Shown one piece after another: positions 1 to 11,033 of a stretch of 64,000 bases of DNA (positions within the stretch are counted from its first letter, which is position 1; the number at the start of each line of letters is the position of its first letter). The DNA lies in the NCBI GenBank assembly GCA_022414725.1, contig CM039465.1, forward strand, positions 43,922,560 to 43,986,559, written 5' to 3'. The notes beneath the pieces were generated by a model that was given only the letters and a program-made list of their open reading frames with translations, was not told the origin of the DNA and made no database searches. This DNA is from Microglena sp. YARC. Its lineage: Eukaryota; Chlorophyta; Chlorophyceae; Chlamydomonadales; Chlamydomonadaceae. The position numbers and the translations under genes are program-made.

Positions 1-1088
1 ACGCACACGGTCCACTCAACCCACAGGAATCCACGGCCAGCACACCCCCAACCCCCACAAAACAACGCCCGGAGTACTATCCTCCCCGACACCACCACCA
101 ACACCCCATGCAGTTAACTATCCATCCCCAAACCCCCACCTCACCCCAACCCCTCAGTACTTATCCTCCCCACCACCACCACCACCACCACCACCCCCCC
201 CCCAGTACATTTTCCTCCCCCAAACCCCCCACCCCACGCCCAACCCCATTACTATCCTTTCCCACCACCACCACCACCGTACCCCAGTACTATCCTCCCC
301 CACCCCCACCCACCCCAACCCCAGTAACTATCCTCCCCACCACCACCAACCACCACCACCACCGACCACCGCAGTACTATCCTCCCCCAACCCCCCACCC
401 CACCCCAACCAGTACTATCTCTCCCACCACCAGCCACCCACCACCACACACCCCAGTAGCTATCCCCCTTCCCCCCAACCCCACCCCACTCACCCAGTAC
501 TATCCTCCCGCACTACCACGTTCACGACCACCACCACCACCCCCCCAGTAACTATCCTCCCCCAACCCCCACCCCACCCCAACCCCCAGTACTATCCCCA
601 CCACCACACCACCACCACCACCACCACACCACCACCACCACCACCCAGTACTAATCCTCCCCAACCCCCACCCCACCCCAACCCAGTACTATTTCCATCT
701 CCCACCACCACCACCACCACCACCACCCACCACCCAGTACTATCCTCCCCCAACCCCCAACCGCCCACCCCAACCCCAGTAACTATCCTCCCCACCACGC
801 ACCACACCACCACCACCACCACCCAGTACTATCCTCCCCCAACCCCCACACCCACCCCAACCCCAGTACTATCCTCCCCCCCGCCCCAGTACTATCGGCT
901 CCCCCAACCCCCCACCCCACCCCAACCCCAGAATTATCCTCCCCACCAGCCCCCCCACCCGACCCCACCACCACCACGCCACCCCCCAGTACTATCCTCC
1001 CCCAACCCCACCCCACCCCAACCCCAGTACTAATCCTCCCCACCACCACCACCACCACCACCACCCCCCAGTACTATCCTCCCCGCCA
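1..1088 (+). repeat. C-rich minisatellite with core CAGTACTATCCTCCC
   Basis: The core CAGTACTATCCTCCC and close variants recur more than 20 times, separated by CCA/CCCCAACCC tracts of varying length. Read forward in one frame the core gives QYYPP followed by proline runs. The last core copy leads directly into a degenerate copy of the first recognisable exon of the downstream gene. The array may therefore be an acceptor-side echo array or a proline-rich coding minisatellite of that gene. No other gene is visible here. Confidence 0.75.
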
Positions 1089-1324
1089 GGTGTCACCTAC
1101 CAAGATAGCGTCGTACAAGTATCAGCACCTCCTTTTCAGTGCCTTCCTCCGGCCCTGTTCACCGACTGCTCAACTGAAGGAATAGCAACCCAGCTTCCAA
1201 ACATCTTCTTCCCACTACCAACCTCACCCCCAACATAGCCCCCCACCCGCCCACCCCCCACCCCCACCCCACACACACACAACCGCACACACACCTTACC
1301 CTCACCCCCCCCACACACACCCAG
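1089..1324 (+). repeat. Echo of the 5' part of the next exon, then C-rich intron
   Basis: 1089-1200 is a degenerate copy of the first ~110 nt of the exon at 1325, with several single-base indels and a preceding CCAG acceptor-like site. It is followed by a CCCCACCC/ACACAC tract. It has no sustained open frame in register with the true exon. Confidence 0.65.
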
Positions 1325-1519
1325 GTGTCACCTACGATAGCAGCGTACAAGATCAGCACCTCTTTCTCAGTGCCTGCCTCCGGCCCTGTCACCGACTGCT
1401 CAGCTAAAGGGATAGCAAGCCAGCTCCAAGAGATGGCCAACATTATTCAAGTCCCTAAAGAGAACATCACCAACGCCTGCAGCATGATCAGCAGTAGCAA
1501 GAGGCGATCACTGCAGCAA
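1325..1519 (+). CDS. Exon of predicted membrane protein: extracellular segment with SKRRSLQQ end
   Basis: This is the first well-preserved exon of the gene running to 14092. It follows an ACACCCAG acceptor and is open for 65 codons, starting VSPTIAAYK and ending SSSKRRSLQQ. It includes the stretch VPKENITNAC, with an N-glycosylation-type NIT and a Cys. The pattern of a short alpha/beta-like module ending in Arg-Arg-Ser/Leu-Leu-Gln is common in large extracellular proteins of algae and other protists, but I cannot name a family. The donor CAA|GTTGTG is weak. Six or so degenerate copies of its 3' half follow in the intron. The start of the gene lies upstream of this exon or outside the window. 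Intron phase to the next recognised exon does not match, so an exon or a base is missing. Confidence 0.5.
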
Positions 1520-3120
1520 GTTGTGGGTGTCTGTATTGACCTGCGTTAGGTTTAATGTTGGCTTTGTTTTGTTGGTCTGCTTGTTTGGCTTCTGTTTGAG
1601 GACAGCATCACCAACGACTGCAACACGATCAGCAGAGCAAGAGGCGCTTGTTGCGCAGCTAATGGTAGGTTTGTTTGGTTGGTTTGGTTCGGCTTGCTTT
1701 GGTTTGTTCGATGGTAACATCACCAATGACTGCAGCACGATCAGCAGCAGCAGGGGCGGATCACTGCAGCAAGTGGTGGGGTGTATGTATTGATCTGCTT
1801 TTGGTTTATGTTTGGCTTTGTTTAGTTGGTTTGGCTTGCTGGTGGTCTGGCTGGCTTGGTTTGGCTTGGTCTGGCTTGGTTTGGCTTGGTCTGGCTTGGT
1901 TTGGCTTGGTCTGGCTTGGTTTGGGTTGGTCTGGCTTGGTTTGGCTTGGTCTGGCTTGGTTTGGCTTGGTCTGGCTTGGTTTGGCTTGGTCTGGCTTGGT
2001 TTGGCTTGGTCTGGCTTGGTTTGGCTTGGTCTGGCTTGGTTTGGCTTGGTTTGTTTGAGGACGGCATCACCAACGACTGCATCATGATCAACGGCAGCAA
2101 TAGGCACTTGTCTAGAGAGAGGCGATCTCTGCAGCAAGTTGTGCGTGTCCGTGTTGATCTGATTTAGGTTTATGTTTGGTTTTGTGTAGTTGGTTTTGAT
2201 TCGCTTGGCTTGTTCAATGAAAGCATCACCAACGATTGCAGCACGATCAGTGGCAGCAAGAGGCGCTTGTCTAGAGAGAGAGGTGATCTCTGCAGGTAGA
2301 GGTGGATGCCTGTATTGATCTGCTGTAGGTTTATGTTTGGCTTTGTTTAGTTGGTTTGGCTTGGTTTGGCTTTGTTTAGTGGTTTGCTTGGTTTGGCTTG
2401 GCTTGGTTTGGCTTGGTTGGCTTGGCTTGGTTTGGCTTGGTTTGGTTTGGCTTGGTTTGGCTTGATGTGTTCGATGAGAATATCACCAATGACTGCGGCA
2501 CGATCAGCACAGCAGCAACAGGCCGATCACTGCTGGCTAGTGGTGGGTTTGTTTAGTTTTTGGCTTGGCCTATCCAATAACAACATCACCAAGACTGCAG
2601 TCACGATCAACCGGCAACCAAGGGCGCTTGTCGTAAAAACTGGAAGAGTCTGGTGTGTTGTTTGTGTGCAGAGGAGGGTGTGTGTGTGGAGGAGGTGGGG
2701 TTGGTGTGACCCCGTACTCTCTCGCACAAGGGGGGGGGGGGGGGAGGTTGGCGATTGATGATCAACGGAAGCAAGGTGCGCTTATCTTGAAAGCTGAAAG
2801 ATAGTGGGGAAGCGTGTGTTTGTGTTTTGGGGAGGGGGGGGGGGGGGGGGGGGGGGGGGAGGGGGGGGGGGGGGGGAAGCATGGTTCGTTCGTCCAATGG
2901 CAAGCAGAAAGAGGCTCTTGTCTTCTTGAAAGCTGGAAGAGAGTGGTGTGTGTAGTGTGGTGTGTCGTGTGTGCGGGGGACAGGGGGGGGGGGGGGGGGG
3001 GGGGAGGGAGCTTGGCTTGGTTTGGCTTGACCTTATTTTATGGCTGGCTTGTTTTGGCTTGGCTTACTTGTGCTTGTCTTCGAGTTTTGGTTTGGCGATT
3101 TGGTTTAGAGCTTTTGGTCT
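1520..3120 (+). repeat. Donor-side exon echo array with GGCTTGGTTT tandem repeat and poly-G
   Basis: Degenerate copies of the 3' end of the preceding exon (ATCACCAACGACTGCAGCAC core) occur near 1601, 1711, 2060, 2220, 2480 and 2583, with weaker remnants near 2760 and 2890. Between them lie a near-perfect GGCTTGG/TTTGGCTTGGTC array (about 1850-2050), a second one (2350-2465), and poly-G runs (2730-2740, 2825-2875, 2983-3004). Long open frames here are only translations of these repeats. Confidence 0.7.
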
Positions 3121-4233
3121 CTACAGTAAGATTTTACCCTCCCTCCCCCCCATCCCCCACACCCCCAAATTCCCCCCCCCCTGATCGCCCCCCCCTGAGT
3201 CCCCACCCTCCCCGCCCCCCCTTCTCTCACTCACCCCTCCCTCCCCCTCCCCCCCCCACCACCTCACACCCTCACACCCAATCATTCCCTCTACCCCCCC
3301 AACAGCAACAACAACCTCACTCGAGTCTTACTGCTGATTCACCCCCCCCCCCCCCTCCCCCCACGCTCCCGCCCCGCCCCACCCCTCAACCATCAAAACT
3401 CAACCGCTATTAAAACCCTCAGCATTTACACGCCCCCCCCCCCTCACCCCTCACCCCTCACCCCAACAGGCGACAAGCGCAGCGTGCACACTACATCCAG
3501 CAACAACCTCGACAATCAGCGTAGACCCAGACAAGACCTGCAGAGCTGGAGAATTGTTAGAAATCTACATTCGCACGATGCACAACCCTGCCTCCCCTCA
3601 GCTTCCCCCCCCCACCCCACCCCCCACCCCTCCCCTCCCCACCCCACCCCCCCCACGAATCACACACATGCACACACGCACACACAACCAACATGCAAAA
3701 CAAAAGGCGGCGCGAGCAACCCCTGCATGCCTCAGCCCACTCAAGGTCTCCGCTTGATTTCACCCCTCCAACCCTCCCACCCCCTCACCTCACCCCCACC
3801 ACCCCCACCCCCCAAACCCCCCTCAACCCCCTCAACCCCCCCCCTCAACCCCCCACCCCCCCCCTTACCCCTCACCCACCACCCCCCCAACAGGCGACAA
3901 AGCGCAGCGTGCACACCGACAGCCAAAAACAACCTCGTCATCACCGTAAACCCAGACAAGGACCTGGGCAGAGCTGGAGAGATTGTTAGAAATCTACATC
4001 CGCACAATGCGCAACCCCGCATGCCTCAGCTCACTCGAGTCTTCAGCTGAAACTTCTCCCCCCCCCCACACAGACCCCCCCCCCCCCAACCCAACCCCCA
4101 CCCCTCACCCCTCACCCTCACCCCTCACCCCTCCCGCACCTGCCCTTATCCCCACCACCCCCTCAACCCCCTCACCCCACCCCTCAACCCCCCACCCCAC
4201 CCCCTTACCCCTCACCCACCACCACCCCAACAG
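3121..4233 (+). repeat. C-rich acceptor-side echo array
   Basis: C-rich DNA containing two degenerate copies (about 3466-3640 and 3890-4052) of the exon that begins at 4234. Each copy is preceded by an AACAG acceptor-like site and followed by CCCCAC tracts. The copies preserve the TCTACATTCGCAC / TCTACATCCGCAC core and diverge just after the segment CTCAGCT. Confidence 0.7.
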
Positions 4234-4512
4234 GCGACAGCGCAGCGTGCACACCTACAGCCAACAACAACCTTGTCATCACCGTAGACCCAGACAAGGA
4301 CCTGGAAGAGCTGGAGCAATCGTTAGAAATCTACATCCGCACAATGCGCAACCCCGCATGCCTCAGCTCACTTGAGACTTCAGCTGAATTCAAGCAGAAC
4401 CACCATCGTGCGCGCATCCTACGACCAATCCTCGGGTACTCCGGCGCAGGTGCTATGTGATGGCTGGACAAACCAGGCTGATGCCACTCTGTCAGTAGAG
4501 ATAGCAACCCAG
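4234..4512 (+). CDS. Exon(s) of predicted membrane protein: Cys-containing extracellular segment
   Basis: After the acceptor CCCCAACAG one frame reads DSAACTPTANNNLVITV, then an acidic stretch, LEIYIRTMRNPACLSS. From about 4385 the open frame shifts by one base and continues TTIVRASYDQSSG, QVLCDGWTNQADATLSV, EIATQ, ending at ACCCAG|GTGGGC. The two parts may be two exons, since ACTTCAG at 4383 is acceptor-like, or one exon with an indel. The segment has three Cys and looks extracellular. The end phase joins the next exon (5544) in frame. I do not recognise a domain family. Confidence 0.5.
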
Positions 4513-4880
4513 GTGGGCCACCTATGTATGTATTTATGTGTAATGCATATATGCATGTGTGTATATTATGCATCCTACGACTAGTTCGGCTCAGGTGCTG
4601 TGTGATGGTCGGACAAAACAGGCTGATGCCACTCTGTCAGTCGTGATAGCAACCCAGGTGGGGCACCTATGTATGTATATTATGCATTATATGTATGTAT
4701 ATATATGTATTGACACCTATGCACGTATATTATGTGTGCATCCTACGACCCATCCTCGGGTAGTTCGGCTTAGGTGCTGTGTGATGGTCGGACTAACCAG
4801 GCTGACGCCACTCTGTCCGTAATTGTAGCAACCCAGGTGGGGCACCTATATATGTATATTATGCACCACCCACTATACCA
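4513..4880 (+). repeat. Donor-side echo array, two copies
   Basis: Copies of the preceding exon's last ~85 nt plus GTGGGGCACCTATGTATGTA-type intron start occur at about 4563-4672 and 4738-4860. Both keep the CAG|GTGGGG donor. TATG/TGTA-rich spacer lies between them. Confidence 0.75.
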
Positions 4881-5543
4881 GCCCACCAAACCATCCCCAC
4901 CACCCATCCAGCCCACCCACCCACCACCAACACTAACCCACCCCCACCCCCATCACTTACCCCCCACCCCCCAACTTACCCCACCCACCAGGTAGCTCTT
5001 GAGTCTTGTCTCATCGCGCCCCCCACCCCCCTGCCCCCCCCCTCGCCTGCCCCCCCCACCCCCCACCCACCCCACCCACCAGGTAGCTCTTGAGTCTTGT
5101 CTCATCGCGCCCCTCACCCCCCTGCCCCCCTCAAGCCTGCCCCCCCACCCCCCACCCACCCCACCCACCAGGTAGCTCTTGAGTCTTGTCTCATCGCGCC
5201 CCCCACCCCCCTGCCCCCCCCCCTCGCCTGCCCCCCCCCACCCCCACCCACCCCACCCACCAGGTAGCTCTTGAGTCTTGTCTCATCGCGCCCCACCCCC
5301 CCCTGCCCCCCCCTCGCCTGCCCCCCCACCCCCCACCCACCCCACCCACCAGGTAGCTTCTTGAGTCTTGTCTCATCGCGCCCCCCACCCCTGCCCCCCC
5401 TCTCGCCTGCCCCCCACCCCCCACCCCCCCCCACCCACCAGGTAGCCTTGATCTTTGTCTGCGCCCCCCACCCCCCTTCCCCCCCCCTCGCCTGCCCCCC
5501 ACCCCCCACCCACCACTAACACTAACCCCCACCCACAATCCAG
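4881..5543 (+). repeat. Acceptor-side echo array, about seven copies
   Basis: Seven copies of ACCAGGTAGCTCTTGAGTC plus TTGTCTCATCGCGCCCC recur at about 4988, 5080, 5169, 5261, 5349, 5438 and the true exon at 5544. The period is about 90 bp. Each copy has an acceptor-like CACCAG and the beginning of the proline-coding C tract of the next exon. Single-base indels in the homopolymers differ between copies. Confidence 0.8.
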
Positions 5544-5764
5544 GTTTTCTCTTGGAGTCTTGTCTCATCGCGCCCCCCACCCCCCCCTGCCCCCCCCTCG
5601 CCCGCCCCCCCGCCCTTCCCCCCTCTCTCCCCTGAGGATAATTCTGACAGCGGCTTCCCCCTTGGTGCTATCATCGGTGCAGTAGTGGGCGGTTTGTTGT
5701 TTCTGATCATCTGCATGTACTGCTCCTCCGGCCTTTGCTCTGCGCCAAGCTTAGAAATAGAAAG
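5544..5764 (+). CDS. Exon of predicted membrane protein: proline-rich stalk and single transmembrane helix
   Basis: From the acceptor ATCCAG one frame stays open. It gives VFSWSLVSSRPPPPPAPP with further proline repeats (a stalk of about 25 residues), then SPEDNSDSGFPLG. A hydrophobic stretch of about 20 residues follows (AIIGAVVGG, LLFLIICMYC), then the Cys-rich juxtamembrane SSGLCSAPSLEIER. It ends at AAAG|GTGGGT. The small-residue GxxxG-like GAIIGAVVGG entry to the helix is typical of type I single-pass proteins. This places the earlier exons outside the cell and the later, acidic/basic exons in the cytoplasm. The upstream junction is in phase. The downstream junction to the exon at 6641 is not, so a small exon may be missing. 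Confidence 0.65.
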
Positions 5765-6640
5765 GTGGGTGCTTTGCAATTTTTCTTGTCCAGCTTTTTT
5801 GCCCCCCCCCCCCCCACCCACACACACAACACACACACACCCACACACACACACCTCGAAAGGTGGTGCTTAGCAATTTTCTTGTCAGTTTTTTGCCCAC
5901 CCACACCCCACACCCCACACACCCCACACACACACCTTGAAAGGTGGGTGCTTAGCAATTTTCTTGTCAGCTTTTTGGCCCCCCACACACCCACACAACC
6001 ACACGCACCTACACACCCACCATACCAACACTACCCCCCACACCCACACACCCACACGCACCCACACACCACCCATACCAAACACTACCCCCCCACACCC
6101 ACACGCACACCCACACACCCACACGCACACCCACACACCCACACCACGCACCCACCCCCACCCACCCATACCAACACTACCCCCCCACACCCACACACCC
6201 ACACGCACACCCACACCACACCACACGCACACACCACACACCCACCCATACCAACACTACCCCCCCACACCCACACACCCACACGCACACCCACACACCC
6301 ACACGCACCCACCCACCCACCCATACCAACACTACCCCCCCACACCCACACGCAACCCACACGCCCCACACACCACCATACCAACACTACCCCCCCACAC
6401 CCACACACCCACACGCACACCCACCACACCCACACGCACCCCACACACCCACCCATACCAACACTACCCCCCACACCCACACACCCACACGCACACCCAC
6501 ACACCCACACGCACCCACCCACCCACCCATACCAACACTACCCAGCCACACCCACACACACCACACGCACACCACACACCCACATGCACCCACACACCCA
6601 CCCATACCACCCACCCCACCCCACCCACCCACACCTGCAG
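5765..6640 (+). repeat. Donor-side echoes plus CACCCA/ACACCC microsatellite
   Basis: Two echoes of the exon edge GAAAGGTGGGTGCTTAGC lie at about 5854-5900 and 5935-5985. The rest, to about 6630, is an imperfect CACACCCACACGC array with the recurring block CCATACCAACACTACCCCC. It is open in several frames only because of composition. The acceptor for the next exon is CACCTGCAG. Confidence 0.75.
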
Positions 6641-6739
6641 GGAATGCAGGATAACATGACCACCAAGGTCAACCCCTACGGATCCCTCGGACCCCCAACT
6701 TCGGTCAGTTCGACACTAATGGCGGTGGATTTCCCCAAG
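6641..6739 (+). CDS. Exon of predicted membrane protein: start of cytoplasmic tail
   Basis: A 99-nt exon between CACCTGCAG and AAG|GTAATA, reading GMQDNMTTKVNPYG, SLGPPTSVSS, TLMAVDFPK. It contains an NPYG motif, loosely like NPxY-type cytoplasmic motifs, but with no further support. The last 21 nt plus donor are repeated three more times in the following intron. It ends on a complete codon. Confidence 0.5.
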
Positions 6740-6916
6740 GTAATAGCCTCTCTCTCTTCCATCCCCCCTCCCCCCCCCCCCCCGCCCCACTCCCCTCCCA
6801 CCCTCCCTCCCCCCCATACCCCCTTTCTACCCCTACCCTTCCCAACCCCCCTAATCCCCGCCCCTACCCCCACCCCCACACTGCTATTAGTATTAGGATT
6901 AGAATTATTATTATTT

Positions 6917-6963
<47 letters not shown>

Positions 6964-6995
6964 ATAGGTATTAGTATTTTAGTAGTATTAGTATT

Positions 6996-7031
<36 letters not shown>

Positions 7032-7159
7032 GGCATTAGTATTATTATTATTATTATCACTTTATTAGTATTAGTATTAGTATACATATTAGTATTAGTA
7101 TTAGTATTAGTATTAGTATTAGTATTAGTATTAGTATTAGTATTAGTATTAGTATTAGT

Positions 7160-7201
<42 letters not shown>

Positions 7202-7662
7202 GGCGGTTGATTTCCCCAAGGTAGCAGCCTCTCTCTTGTCCACCCCCCTACACCTCTACCCCTCTCACACCCTACCCCCCCACCCCCCGTACCCCTCTTT
7301 AAACCCCTGCCCTTCCTACCCCCCCTACCCCCCGCCCCTAACCACCCCCCCACACATTTATAAGTATGAGTATTAGTATTATTTATTTTTATTGGCGGTG
7401 GATTTCCCAAGGTAACAGCCTCTCTCTCGTCCACCCCCCTACACCCCTACCCCTCACACTCACCCTACCCCCCCCCCCCCCTCCCCCTCCCACCCTCCCC
7501 ACCCCCCATTCCCCTCTTTTTACCCCTACCCTTCCTACCCCCCCTACCCCTACCCCCCGCCCCTACCCCCACCCCCTCCCACCCCACACTGTAATTATTA
7601 GTATTTAGTACTAGTATTGGAATTAGTATTATCATTTGTTATTACCAATATTATTATTAATA

Positions 7663-7712
<50 letters not shown>

Positions 7713-8040
7713 TATTATTATTATCATTATGATTATTATTATTGGCGGTTGTTTTTCCCAAGGTAACCGCCTCTCTCTCGTCCACCCCCCCATTCACCCC
7801 AACCCTCACACACACCCTACCCCCTACTCCCCTACCCCCTACCCTACCCCTCCCACCTCTCCCACCCCCCTTACCCTCCTACCCCCCGAACCCCCCCGAA
7901 CCCCCACCCCTACCCCCAAACCCCCTACCCTACCTTCTCCCACCCCCTTACCCCCCTACCCCCTGACCCTTGACCCCGACCCCGACCCCTCCCACCCCCC
8001 TTACCCCCCTAACCCCCTAACCCTCAACCCCCAACCTTCT
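6740..8040 (+). repeat. Donor-side echo array with ATT/TAG satellites and C-rich spacers
   Basis: Echoes of TGGCGGTTGATTTCCCCAAG followed by GTA(G/A)C donors lie at about 7199, 7393 and 7743. Each is followed by CCTCTCTCTCGTCCACCCC and a C-rich spacer. Between them are TTA/TTATTAG trinucleotide and hexanucleotide arrays (6885-7200, 7590-7740). The period is 200-350 bp. No other coding sequence is seen. Confidence 0.75.
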
Positions 8041-8351
8041 CTCTTCCAAGAGTTGTGTTTTATAAGTTCAGACAAAAAGCTATTTTTTGAAGTTATAAAA
8101 GATTTTTTTTTTTAAGTGAAGATAGAGAAAGGAAAAAAAACAGCTTTTTAAAGCTTTTTTTTAAAACTTTTTTTTTAGCTTTTTAAAAGCTTTTTTGGAG
8201 ATAAACAAAACTAAGGTCTCTAGTACTGCCTGGAAAGAAACTTGTGTTGCCCCCGCACCCCCCACCCCACCCACCCACCCCCCCTCCCCCTCCAACCCCC
8301 CTACCCCCTACCCCCACCCCCTCCCACCCCTCCTACCCCACCCCGCCGCAG
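8041..8351 (+). other. AT-rich island, then C-rich intron end
   Basis: 8041-8215 is strongly AT-rich, with repeated AAAAGCTTTTTT-type inverted repeats, and is sharply different from the C-rich surroundings. It could be an organelle-derived insert or a foldback element, but no gene is visible. 8250-8351 is a C-rich polypyrimidine end with the acceptor CCGCCGCAG. Confidence 0.4.
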
Positions 8352-8629
8352 GACCCACCACGGCGAACTGGAATACCCATCGAGACAACTGGAAGCAAGA
8401 TAACAACAATGGACCCCTCGGCACTACGCAACAATTCCCTTCGGGCTACGACACGAACGTACTGCCCTCCTTCGAGAGAGGTACAATCCACGCGGAGGCC
8501 ATCGTACTCGACCACGAGAGGCCAGAGGAGGACGATGAGTCACAGCCCGTACCCGACAAGGCGAGATCACTTGCGGCAGGGGCGTCTCAGTCTGAAAGGG
8601 TCTTGGCCTCCCAGTTATTTACCAAAGAA
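8352..8629 (+). CDS. Exon of predicted membrane protein: cytoplasmic tail
   Basis: Bounded by CCGCAG and GAA|GTAAGT. Two frames are open across the whole exon. One gives an ordinary acidic tail, beginning after a split codon PTTANWNTHRDNWK, then NGPLGTTQQFPSGYD, HERPEEDDESQP and ending SQLFTKE. The other is Arg/Ser/Pro-rich, begins DPPRRTGIP and ends PSYLPK. The second frame is the one whose intron phases match both the previous and the next exon. The first looks more protein-like. An indel or an unseen small exon could explain this, and I cannot decide between the frames. The last ~95 nt are echoed eight or more times downstream. Confidence 0.45.
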
Positions 8630-9327
8630 GTAAGTGTGGGTGGGTGGGTGTGGGTGGTGGGGGGGCAGAGGGTAGGGGGTATGATTTGGGGGCACAGTAA
8701 TTGAAGCTTTGTACCAACATCCGACAAGGCGAGATCACTTGCGGCGGAAGCGTCTGTGTCTGGAAGGGTCTCGGTCTCCCAGTTATTCACCAGATAAGTG
8801 AGTGGCAGGGTGGTGTGTGGGTGGGGGGGGGGGGGGAGAGGGGGTAGGGGGTATGATATTGGGCACAGTAATTGAAGCCTATAGCGTCATCCGACAAGGC
8901 GAAATCACTTGCAGCGGGGGCTTCTCTGTCTGAAAGGGTCATGTCCTCCCAGCTATTCACGAAAGAAGTGACAGGGGTAGAGGGGAGGAGGGAGGGGAGG
9001 GCAAGGGGGGGTGGGGGGCAGGAGGTAGGGGGGTGGGGGGTGGGGCAGGGGTAGGGGTAGGGGGTAGGGGGTGGGGGGGGGGGGCAGGGGGTAGGGTAGG
9101 GGGGGGGGGGGCAGGGGGGGGGGGGGGGGGGGGGGTAGGGGTAGGGTAGGGGGGGGCAGGGGTAGGGGTATGATTTTGGGATGATGAGTCACAGCCCATA
9201 CCGTCGCCCGACCAATGCGAGATCACTTGTGGCGGCTGAGACGGCAAGCGGCGGCGGCTCTGTCTGAAAGGGTCTCAGCCTCTCAGTTTTTCACCAGAGA
9301 AGTGATTGTGTGTGTGTGTGTGTGGTG

Positions 9328-9359
<32 letters not shown>

Positions 9360-10455
9360 GGGGCAGGGGTAGGGAAGAGATACCGAGGCACTGCAAAGAA
9401 AGCCTATAACAAACATCCGACAAGTCGAGAGCACTTGCAGCGGCGGCAGCTCTTTCTGAAAGGGTCTTGGAGAGGGTCTTGGCCAACCAGTTATTCACCA
9501 GAGAAGTGAGTGAGTGGGGGGGGGGGGGGGACAGAGGGGGTAGGGGATCAATACTGGGGTCAGCAATGGAAGCCCATACCGAAATCCGACAAGGCGAGAT
9601 CACTTGCGGCGGCTGAAAGGGTCCGGGCCAACCAGTTATACACCAGAGAAGTTGAGTGGTGGGGTGGGGGGGGAGGAGCGGGACAGGGGGGGAGGAGCGG
9701 GACAGGGGGGGAGGGGCTACGATACTGGGTGCAGCAATGGCAGCCCATACCGAATCTGACAAGGCGAGATCACTTGCGCAGGGCGGGGGCGTCTCTGTCT
9801 GAAAAGGTCTCGGCCTCCCAGCTATTCACTGAAGAAAGTGTGTGGGGGGGGGGGGGGGGGAGGGGGGGACAGGAGGGGTAAGGGGTACGATATTGGGCGC
9901 AGCAATGGAAGCCCTGACATCCGACTAAGCGAGAACTCTTGCGGCGGGGGTGCTCAGTCTGAAAGGGTCTCGGCCTCCCAGCTATTCACCAAAGAAGTGA
10001 GTGGCTGTGTGTGGGGTGGGGGTGAGGGGAGGGGTAAGGAGGGAGGGGTGGGTGTAGGTGGAAGGGAGGGGAGAAGGAACGAGATAGAAGCGCAGCAATT
10101 AAAGCTTTAAAGCGACATCGGACAAGGCGCCATCACTTGCGGCGGGGGCGGGGGCAGCTCTGTCTGATAGGGTCTCAGCCTCCCGGTTCTTTACTCTCAC
10201 TTTTAAAAGGGAATGTTGGCTGGGTGAGGGGTAGGGTATGATATTGGGCGTAGCAATGGCAGCCTATATCGACATCCGACTTGCAGAAGTGAGCTCTAAA
10301 AGGGAATGTTGGCTGGGAGGGTGCGGTGAGGGAGGGGGGGGTGGGGAGCGGAGGCAGGGGGGTGAGGACCGAAGAGGGGGACAGGGGGGTAGGGGGTATG
10401 ATATTGGGGGCGTATCGGTGGCAGCCTGTACCAACGTCCTACAATGCGAGAGTGC
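8630..10455 (+). repeat. Donor-side echo array, at least eight copies, G-rich
   Basis: Copies of the preceding exon end, with core CCGACAAGGCGAGATCACTT and CCTCCCAGTTATTCACC, lie at about 8705-8800, 8871-8975, 9200-9305, 9405-9510, 9565-9655, 9745-9840, 9905-10000 and 10105-10195. Shorter remnants are at 10240-10290 and 10399-10450. Most end at an intact donor-like GAAGTGAGTG or GAAGTGATTG. The spacers are poly-G with GGGGTA. Differences from the true exon are not biased to third codon positions, so the copies do not look translated. Confidence 0.85.
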
Positions 10456-11033
10456 TTGCAATTTTTTTTCCATTGCCATTATTTCCCCCCATACCCTCAC
10501 TCCTCCTCATGCCCCCCGCAGGAACCGTTCTATCAAGGAAGCCCATCCGTTACCATTATTTCCCCCCTCTCCCCCTCTCCCCCTCACTCCCCCTTCCCCC
10601 CTCTTCCCCTACACCCTCACTCCTCCTCTCCCCCTCTCCCCGTCACTCCCTCTCCCCTCCTCTCCCCCCATACCCTGACTCCTCCTCAGACCCCCCGCAG
10701 CAACCTGTCTATCGACGCAGACCATAGTTCGTTTTGGATTAGATGATAGTGAAAATTATTTATTAATTATTTTAATTACTGATTTATTAGTTGGTTATCA
10801 CTCTTCAAATATTTGGGAATTTTTTTTTTAATTTATGTTTGATCATTATGGATTTGCAGAAAGTCAAACAGGAGTTCTTTTAATAGTGGCACCTTTGGTT
10901 ACCACCATTTTCCCCCTCTCCCCCTCTCCCCCTCTCCCCTCCCTCTCCCTCCCCCCTCTTCCCCTACACCCTCACTCCCCCTCTCCCCCTCCCTCTCCCT
11001 CCCCCCTCTCCCCTATACCCAGGCCCCCCGCAG
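10456..11033 (+). repeat. Acceptor-side echo array, C-rich, with an AT-rich insert
   Basis: CCCCCGCAG acceptor-like sites followed by (C/G)AAC and TCTATC/GTCCATG variants occur at about 10517, 10697 and 11033 (the true exon). The block GTTACCATTATTTCCCCC recurs near 10488, 10549 and 10897. 10738-10890 is an AT-rich island unlike its surroundings, with a short open stretch MFDHYGFAESQTG, possibly organelle-derived. Otherwise no gene is seen. Confidence 0.65.

Noticed and set aside
1508..2167. Several long frames on both strands
   Set aside because: They translate the GGCTTGGTTT tandem repeat.
5735..6964. 409-codon open frame rich in His, Thr and Pro
   Set aside because: It is a translation of the CACCCA microsatellite; only 6641-6739 within it behaves like an exon.
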